Source: Treponema sp. (lineage in GTDB: Bacteria; Spirochaetota; Spirochaetia; Treponematales; Treponemataceae). From it: 10,157 bases of DNA. Each line of letters opens with the position of its first letter. Positions within the stretch are counted from its first letter, which is position 1. Position numbers and translations under genes: made by a program. The stretch spans positions 1 to 10,157 of the forward strand of contig JAILQA010000412.1 of the NCBI GenBank assembly GCA_024699205.1, written 5' to 3'. This document shows, in pieces, positions 5,824 through 10,157 of this stretch. The notes beneath the pieces were generated by a model that searched no databases, was not told the DNA's origin, and saw nothing but the letters and a program-made list of their open reading frames with translations.

Positions 5824-6132
5824 ATGGAAGTCATTTTTAAGAATGAACATTTACAAGAGTTGTATACATCTGGAAAATCCTCAAAATATAAAAAAGTTCC
5901 GACACAAGTGGTAAGAAAGTTTCCTCTTGCAGTAAGAATTCTTCAACAGATTAAAGTAATTCAGGATATATGGAAATATCCAGGATATAATTTTGAAAAA
6001 TTAGAAGGAATAAATCAGTATTCTATGCGTCTAGACAGAACATGGCGTCTGATTATGGAAATTGATTGGACCAATGAAGAAAAGACAATAGGAATCATTG
6101 GTCTTGAAGACTTAACACATCACTATCAGTGA
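5824..6132 (+). CDS. higB: HigB-family toxin (RelE/ParE superfamily mRNA interferase)
   Basis: This 102-residue protein has the size and pattern of HigB: an N-terminal strand and helix (FKNEHLQELYTSGKSSKYKKV), a helix 30-50, then the core FEKLEG-INQYSMRLDRTWRLIMEID (58-81) with R69, R72 and R75, and the closing strand IIGLEDLTHHYQ. HigB toxins cleave mRNA on the ribosome and are neutralised by HigA. The gene order toxin-then-antitoxin, the 15-base gap to the next gene and the HigA-like N-terminus of that gene fit the family exactly. The ATG at 5824 follows a weak TAGG site and begins the first strand. It is the first gene of the AT-rich block. Confidence 0.88.
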   Translation: MEVIFKNEHLQELYTSGKSSKYKKVPTQVVRKFPLAVRILQQIKVIQDIWKYPGYNFEKLEGINQYSMRLDRTWRLIMEIDWTNEEKTIGIIGLEDLTHHYQ

Positions 6133-6147
6133 TTAAAGGTATATAAG

Positions 6148-7263
6148 ATGAACTCAAAAGATTTAAAACCATTTTACAATGTAGGACCTGGCGATTATAT
6201 CGTTGATTTCTTGGACTCTTTTGGCTGGACACAATCCGATTTAGCAGAAGTAACAGGAATCAGTACAAAAACAATAAATCTTCTTATAAATAATAAGCAG
6301 GGAATTACCCCAGATACCGCAATAACTTTAGAAAAAGTATTTGGTACCCCAGCTGATTTCTGGATAGAAGTTGATGCACAATATCAGATACGTAAGAAAG
6401 AAGAACAAAATTCAGAAAAAAATGAACTTACAGCCAAAAAGGCAATGCTCAGAAAATATATGCCTGTTGCCGAAATGAAGAAAAAAGGCTGGTTTTTATA
6501 TGATATAGATACTCTTGAAGGAATTGAACTGGAATGTCTTCGGGTTTTCAATCGGAAAGATATACCGGAAGAAGAATATAAACAAGATTACAAATTCTGT
6601 GCGCGCCAAACAAACTTTGATTATGAATATACCAGATGGTACAGCAAAACCTGGTTTGAGTATGCAAAACTGAATGCCTCATCTTTTGAATTACCAAAAT
6701 ATAATAAACAAAAATTACTGATGATTGCGAAAAATCTTTTCTCATATACACTTAGGCCTAATGGGGTAACAGATTTAATCAATGATTTACAATCTTGCGG
6801 CGTAGGTTTTTTTGTATTAAGCCATTTGCAAAAAACTTATTTGGATGGAGCCGCATTTATATCAAATAATAATCCATTTGTTGTATATACATGTCGTTAT
6901 GACAGAATCGATAATTTTTGGTTTGTTATTGCACATGAGATAGCTCATATTTTAAATCATTATGATTTTTTAAATGAGCCGATTTTAGATAACCTCGATG
7001 AAAAAGCAGAGTCTGAAAGAGAGATTCAGGCAGATACTTTTGCAGGAATGTATTTAAATCAGGAACAGGTTATTGCGGCTGGCAAACAGTATGGTAAGTA
7101 TTTAAATGCTTCACGACTTCAACTAATAAGTGAACAGACAAAAGTCTCAATTCCAGTTGCACTTGGAATGCTGCAGCATTTTGGCATCCTGGATTGGCGT
7201 CAGTTTGTGAAATATAAAGAACACGCAAAAAATCAAATTCCCGCAGAATTGATTAAAGGTTGA
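6148..7263 (+). CDS. higA: HigA-type antitoxin fused to an ImmA/IrrE-like zinc metallopeptidase
   Basis: This 371-residue protein begins with a HigA-style XRE helix-turn-helix (residues about 12-73: DYIVDFLDSFGWTQSDLAEV, STKTINLLINNK, TPADFWIE). A charged linker (80-110) and a middle region lead to a metallopeptidase domain with HEIAH at 263-267 and a downstream EIQAD (292-296) that supplies the third zinc ligand. This is the ImmA/IrrE (COG2856) arrangement. Classical HigA is only about 100 residues. The HTH should bind HigB and repress the operon promoter; the peptidase may cut a repressor or the protein itself in response to stress, as ImmA does for ImmR. The ribosome site AAAGG lies 8 bases before the ATG. 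Domain calls are firm; the regulatory role is inference. Confidence 0.9.
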   Translation: MNSKDLKPFYNVGPGDYIVDFLDSFGWTQSDLAEVTGISTKTINLLINNKQGITPDTAITLEKVFGTPADFWIEVDAQYQIRKKEEQNSEKNELTAKKAMLRKYMPVAEMKKKGWFLYDIDTLEGIELECLRVFNRKDIPEEEYKQDYKFCARQTNFDYEYTRWYSKTWFEYAKLNASSFELPKYNKQKLLMIAKNLFSYTLRPNGVTDLINDLQSCGVGFFVLSHLQKTYLDGAAFISNNNPFVVYTCRYDRIDNFWFVIAHEIAHILNHYDFLNEPILDNLDEKAESEREIQADTFAGMYLNQEQVIAAGKQYGKYLNASRLQLISEQTKVSIPVALGMLQHFGILDWRQFVKYKEHAKNQIPAELIKG

Positions 7264-7316
7264 TTAAGTAAATAAGTGTAAAGAAAAGAATTTAGTTTTT
7301 TTTTAGATTGACAGTT

Positions 7317-8114
7317 ATGAGTAAAAAAGTTTTGTTGATTTTTGATGGAATTCTCTCAGAAGAACCGTTAAAGTTCTATCTGAGAAAGCCAAACTTTAAT
7401 CAAGATCCACTATATGCACTAACTAATGTAATATATATGGAAACTTCAGAATTAAAAGAAACTTTAAATCAGGTAAGTCAAAATCTTAAAAGTGAAAAAT
7501 ATTCAATCAGGGAATATCGATTGTTGAAGGATAATTTTCTGCAAAATGTAGTAAAAGTTGATTTAGATACAAAAGAGTCAGCGTTAAATATGATTTCAAA
7601 GTCAATATTTGCCGAACGGAATAAGAACGAGCTTGAAAAGATGTTTGACTATTGGCTGGAAGATTCATTTTCCAGAATCAAAAATCCAGAAAATGATTTT
7701 GAGCAACATTTATTAGAGCGATTTAATATTTACTGCGAAAAAAAAGAATCTGTAAAAGCAGAAGATTTTTATAAATGTTTAATCAATTGTGATAGAAAAA
7801 TATCTGAATATAAATGTGACTATACAATTTTCACATCTCTTGTAAAAAGAGGCTATATAAAACAGATTTTATCGCTTCCAAATAAATCAGTTCGGTATTT
7901 TTCTTATTTTATATATTCAGAAATTTGTCGGTTATCAAATGCATATGATTTTTATACCTCTGAACTTCCTGCTTTGGAACAAATAAAGACTCAATGTGAT
8001 GAGAAGGAAAATCATATAGACAAGTCAGATGTATTAAAAATAGAAACAATTAAGGATTTGAAAATAACTCTAGCAAATGCAATAAAGCAAATTACACAAA
8101 CTGGAGACAACTGA
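7317..8114 (+). CDS. Unrecognised 265-residue protein downstream of higBA
   Basis: I do not recognise this family. The protein opens with a strand-like MSKKVLLIFDGIL and is then mostly charged helices rich in K, E, N and aromatic residues, with several cysteines (CEKK, CLINCDRK, CDYT, CRLS, QCDE) that form no clear zinc motif. No signal peptide or membrane segment is seen. ATG 7317 is preferred over the in-frame TTG at 7308 because neither has a ribosome site and ATG gives the more usual start. The gene lies 53 bases after the HigA-peptidase gene, with no clear terminator or promoter between, so it may be transcribed with higBA. Its AT-rich composition matches the surrounding block. A role linked to the toxin-antitoxin or protease genes is only suggested by position. 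Confidence 0.75.
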   Translation: MSKKVLLIFDGILSEEPLKFYLRKPNFNQDPLYALTNVIYMETSELKETLNQVSQNLKSEKYSIREYRLLKDNFLQNVVKVDLDTKESALNMISKSIFAERNKNELEKMFDYWLEDSFSRIKNPENDFEQHLLERFNIYCEKKESVKAEDFYKCLINCDRKISEYKCDYTIFTSLVKRGYIKQILSLPNKSVRYFSYFIYSEICRLSNAYDFYTSELPALEQIKTQCDEKENHIDKSDVLKIETIKDLKITLANAIKQITQTGDN

Positions 8115-8132
8115 TATATAATCGGTTTTTAA

Positions 8133-8161
8133 TTGACTGTCAACTTGTCATGTTTTATACT
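8133..8161 (+). promoter_or_regulatory. Promoter of the small-protein/caspase-like protease operon, with palindrome over the -35
   Basis: TTGACT (8133-8138) and TATACT (8156-8161) are 17 bases apart. The -35 box is half of a perfect palindrome TTGAC-T-GTCAA (8133-8143), and TGTCA recurs at 8147-8151, giving possible repressor half-sites in the spacer. Confidence 0.75.
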
Positions 8162-8181
8162 ATGAAAGAGGTTTGAGAAGT

Positions 8182-8466
8182 ATGGAAACTAAAGAAATAG
8201 AATCAAGAGTGTTGCCTCAGCTAAATGGAACTACTAAAGATTTGATAAATAATGGCATTTGGTTCTTGTATTCATTGAATGATTCTCCTGTAAAAGAGGC
8301 TGTTTATTGCCTTGTTGCAGATAAAACATATCTCTTGAACAATCATGGAAATATTGTCAGTGTTCCGGCAGCAGATATCCAGAAACTCAACTATAAAGAA
8401 CGTTTGTTGTTTTCTGATTTGCCAAAGCCCATCGTACAGGAGAATATCGCAGTAAAATGGGCTTAA
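8182..8466 (+). CDS. Unrecognised 94-residue protein encoded just before and overlapping the caspase-like protease
   Basis: I recognise no family. The sequence suggests a compact soluble domain: an N-terminal helix (KEIESRVLPQL), strands around GIWFLYSL, EAVYCLVADKTYLL and GNIVSVP, then a helix DIQKLNYKERLL. The ATG at 8182 has AGAGG about 10 bases upstream; an in-frame TTG at 8173 is too close to that site. Its stop overlaps the start of the protease gene by 10 bases, in a different frame, so the two are almost certainly translated together in a fixed order. That arrangement fits a dedicated partner such as an inhibitor, substrate or sensor adaptor, which is inference. It has its own promoter. 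Confidence 0.75.
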   Translation: METKEIESRVLPQLNGTTKDLINNGIWFLYSLNDSPVKEAVYCLVADKTYLLNNHGNIVSVPAADIQKLNYKERLLFSDLPKPIVQENIAVKWA

Positions 8467-9335
8467 TAAACGAAGATACTTGCTGGCTTTTTCTCCTTCC
8501 GTCAAGGTCAAATGCTGAGCAGCGTCATGTTTTTGATATTGCTTTTGGTGTTCATGTATTATTAGGTAAGTCGATTCCTCTTGAAAATATAGTATTGCTG
8601 ATAGACGGATGCTCAGAATCTCTGCTCAAATCCACTTTTTCGGCAATGAATGTTCCAATACCACCCAGTGTGTTTACAACAGAGCATTATTTTAATGTGT
8701 TAAAGAAAAATACACATGAGAATATTGTAATCTTTGTTACTGGTCACGGAAGTATAGATGGTATTGATTCTGTAGTTCCAATTAAACCATATGATTTTTA
8801 CAATGCCTTAAAAACATCACCGAATTTACAGAATTCTGTTGTGTATTTTGGTCAGTGTGAAGATGGAATCTACAATTATATTTCCTTAAAGACGGACTCA
8901 GAAGGCTTAAATGGAAGCAATATAGTTGCAATTGGAGCTTCTGGGCTTCATACTAGTTTAAGTTCTTCTACCATTATTCAGGGAGGATTATGGTCTGCAA
9001 ATGTCTTTTTGGCTCGTTTATTTTCTTGGATTCAGAATCCTGTTGATGTAGATGGTGACGGAAAGTTTTCAGTAATTGATTCGTATAAATATGCAACTAT
9101 CTGGACACACAATGACTGTAAAAATATCGAGCATGATTATGAAATAAAAGATGCTAAAGCAAAACTTGCCTTGTCTGTATTAAAGGAAGAACTTGAAGAA
9201 AAACGAAGGAAAGGAACTTTAACCCCAGACCAGGAATTACAGATAAAAGCTCTAGAAACTACAATAAACAATATTTCTTTTGATCAAGTACCGTGGATTT
9301 TGAATGTTTTTGTTGGCATGGAAATTTTTTTCTAA
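8457..9335 (+). CDS. Caspase-like (clan CD) cysteine protease with an EF-hand-like calcium loop
   Basis: This 292-residue protein shows the caspase/legumain-type dyad: a strand ending in a histidine, VIFVTGHGS (H97), and a second strand ending in a cysteine, VVYFGQCEDG (C134), about 37 residues later. An expected first strand, IVLLIDG, precedes them at 45-51. Residues 155-170 (IVAIGASGLHTSLSSS) fit the substrate-pocket region of bacterial caspase-like proteins. At 197-208 DVDGDGKFSVID has acidic residues at loop positions 1, 3, 5 and 12, as in EF-hand or dockerin loops, followed by SYKYA. Residues 230-275 are charged helix, possibly coiled coil, and the end is hydrophobic (VPWILNVFVGMEIFF). 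No signal peptide. The ATG overlaps the upstream gene; AGGAG is 14 bases away, so coupling probably drives translation. Known relatives cleave after basic or acidic residues; the substrate is unknown. Confidence 0.8.
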   Translation: MGLINEDTCWLFLLPSRSNAEQRHVFDIAFGVHVLLGKSIPLENIVLLIDGCSESLLKSTFSAMNVPIPPSVFTTEHYFNVLKKNTHENIVIFVTGHGSIDGIDSVVPIKPYDFYNALKTSPNLQNSVVYFGQCEDGIYNYISLKTDSEGLNGSNIVAIGASGLHTSLSSSTIIQGGLWSANVFLARLFSWIQNPVDVDGDGKFSVIDSYKYATIWTHNDCKNIEHDYEIKDAKAKLALSVLKEELEEKRRKGTLTPDQELQIKALETTINNISFDQVPWILNVFVGMEIFF

Positions 9336-9341
9336 TTAATA

Positions 9342-9386
9342 AATTACCACACGAACACCCCCCCCCATCGTATCCGTGTGGCAATT
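9342..9386. terminator. Long hairpin with a C9 tract in its loop, between convergent genes
   Basis: AATTACCACACG (9342-9353) pairs with CGTGTGGCAATT (9375-9386) over 12 positions with one mismatch. The loop contains nine consecutive C (9358-9366). A T-run is weak on both sides. Its position between the convergent protease and 123-residue-protein genes suggests a bidirectional terminator. Confidence 0.6.
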
Positions 9387-9393
9387 GTAAAAA

Positions 9394-9765
9394 CTACGCT
9401 ACCGTTACTTCAGAATCGATATTCGCAGTAAAGTACGTATTTCCTGGCTTGGTGACTATGCTTACGCTATAGTTGCCGGCGGCGAGGCTTCGAATATTCA
9501 TGAAAGATAATCTGCATGATTTTTGCAGCTCCAGAAGGTTTTCGCTCTTAAAGGCAGAGTATGCTTTAATCACAATGCCTTCATTCATAATCACCTTCCG
9601 GTAGTCAAAGCCTTCTTCCCAGAACCCAGCATTGCTCAAAAACTGAACGGCAAAGAAAATAATTTCGTTTACACGCCAGCTTGGAAGAATGTAGGTCTGT
9701 TCGTCTTCTGACTCTTTTGATTCGGAAAATCCGTTCCCTTCTGTAATATCTGTGCAGTTACTCAA
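9394..9765 (-). CDS. Unrecognised 123-residue protein paired with the XRE regulator
   Basis: I recognise no family. An acidic, disordered N-terminus (SESKESEDEQ) is followed by LPSWRVNEIIFFAVQFLSNA, an amphipathic helix region, then strands around VIMNEGIVIKAYS, a helix (SENLLELQKSC) and a final beta-rich part (GNYSVSIVTKPGNTYFTANI). No signal peptide. The TTG at 9763-9765 is chosen as start because GGAGGT lies 6 bases before it. An ATG at 9787-9789 would add eight residues but would place that strong ribosome site inside the coding region and has only AGGA at 10 bases. It follows the XRE gene by 36 bases and is probably in the same operon. Less AT-rich than the protease block. Confidence 0.6.
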   Translation of the reverse strand: MSNCTDITEGNGFSESKESEDEQTYILPSWRVNEIIFFAVQFLSNAGFWEEGFDYRKVIMNEGIVIKAYSAFKSENLLELQKSCRLSFMNIRSLAAGNYSVSIVTKPGNTYFTANIDSEVTVA

Positions 9766-9801
9766 AGTTTCACCTCCATGTTGCTGCATTGCTGTAGAAT
9801 C

Positions 9802-10137
9802 CTAGCCCTGAGTAGTCTTGTACTCGTCCATAAGGATTTCTACCAGCTTTTCTTTCTGTTTTAAGCTGAGGTTATCCTTGCTCGAAGCAAGAAGAACTTC
9901 CAGCTGCTCGTACCCGTAATTGGTGTCGTTACCAGTCAGGTAGTCGCTTGTTGTGTGAAGAATATTTGCAATATTTGCAAGTATATCTGTTCTAGGCAGA
10001 CGGCCACTTGTCATATAGCGGCTGAATGCTGCTTCTGTAATACCGCATAACTCGCAGAGTTTTTTCTGAGAGTAGCGGTTCTCTTCCATTAGTTCTTTAA
10101 CCCTCCTTGCAAAAGATTTTTCCTTTAATGCTTCCAT
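9802..10137 (-). CDS. XRE-family helix-turn-helix repressor
   Basis: In this 111-residue protein, residues 10-67 form a typical XRE/Cro-C1 five-helix DNA-binding domain: RVKELMEENRYSQKKLCELC, then GITEAAFSRYMTSGRLP (recognition helix AAFSRYMTS), then TDILANIANILHTTSDYLTG. The C-terminal 40 residues are helical (SLKQKEKLVEILMDEY) and could dimerise. It is likely a transcriptional repressor acting on its own operon. AGGAG lies about 10 bases before the ATG; the promoter is beyond the window end. It is encoded ahead of the unknown 123-residue protein, an arrangement seen in antitoxin, phage-repressor or stress-regulator pairs. Which of these applies cannot be told here. Confidence 0.88.
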   Translation of the reverse strand: MEALKEKSFARRVKELMEENRYSQKKLCELCGITEAAFSRYMTSGRLPRTDILANIANILHTTSDYLTGNDTNYGYEQLEVLLASSKDNLSLKQKEKLVEILMDEYKTTQG

Positions 10138-10157
10138 AAAAGCCTTCTCCTATATAG

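Noticed and set aside
7308..7316. TTG start adding three residues to the 265-residue protein
   Set aside because: Neither start has a ribosome site; ATG nine bases later is the simpler choice.
7264..7316. T-run at 7296-7304 as a terminator after the HigA-peptidase gene
   Set aside because: No stem-loop precedes the T-run.
8272..8511. Minus-strand frame opposite the 94-residue gene
   Set aside because: No family resemblance or ribosome site; opposite a well-promoted coupled gene pair.
1..10157. CRISPR array, insertion sequence, transposase or integrase
   Set aside because: No spaced repeats, terminal inverted repeats or transposase/integrase motifs were seen; the island idea rests on composition and broken genes only.

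Overview
The window looks like chromosomal DNA of a gut- or rumen-type spirochaete, most likely a Treponema. This is an inference from overall gene style: moderately AT-rich DNA, a MarR-type regulator paired with a specialised NusG paralogue, short ArgC, a TroR-like DtxR regulator and several toxin-antitoxin modules. No single marker gene settles the species.

Region 1 (1-3577, minus strand) is the conserved-looking part. It holds the start of argC (cut by the window edge), a tRNA-Lys(TTT) with a near-consensus promoter and a strong hairpin terminator lying just before argC, and a tight three-gene operon. In transcription order the operon encodes a 7-TM membrane protein with a degenerate GGDEF and an intact EAL (c-di-GMP phosphodiesterase), a short DtxR/MntR-type metal regulator with an iron-type ligand set, and an exported PAP2 phosphatase. 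The operon promoter overlaps a 19-bp imperfect palindrome that could be an autoregulatory operator.

Region 2 (3590-5724) holds a divergent operon of a winged-helix regulator and a LoaP/UpxY-like NusG paralogue. Such pairs usually head polysaccharide clusters, but here only decayed DNA follows: a PIN-domain toxin remnant, its antitoxin with a premature stop, and a second NusG paralogue that is frameshifted and has lost its N-terminal part.

Region 3 (about 5730-9335, plus strand) is visibly more AT-rich and looks acquired. It begins with a HigB toxin and a HigA antitoxin fused to an ImmA/IrrE-type metallopeptidase, followed by an unrecognised 265-residue protein. A new strong promoter then drives a 94-residue unknown protein whose gene overlaps that of a caspase-like (clan CD) cysteine protease. 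The protease shows a His-Gly...Gln-Cys dyad and an EF-hand-like DxDGDG loop. The small protein plus the protease, next to a toxin-antitoxin/peptidase module, is the best candidate here for an undescribed stress or defence system.

Region 4 (9394-10157, minus strand) returns to less AT-rich DNA, with an XRE-type repressor and a downstream unknown 123-residue protein. It converges on the protease gene across a hairpin that carries a C9 tract in its loop.
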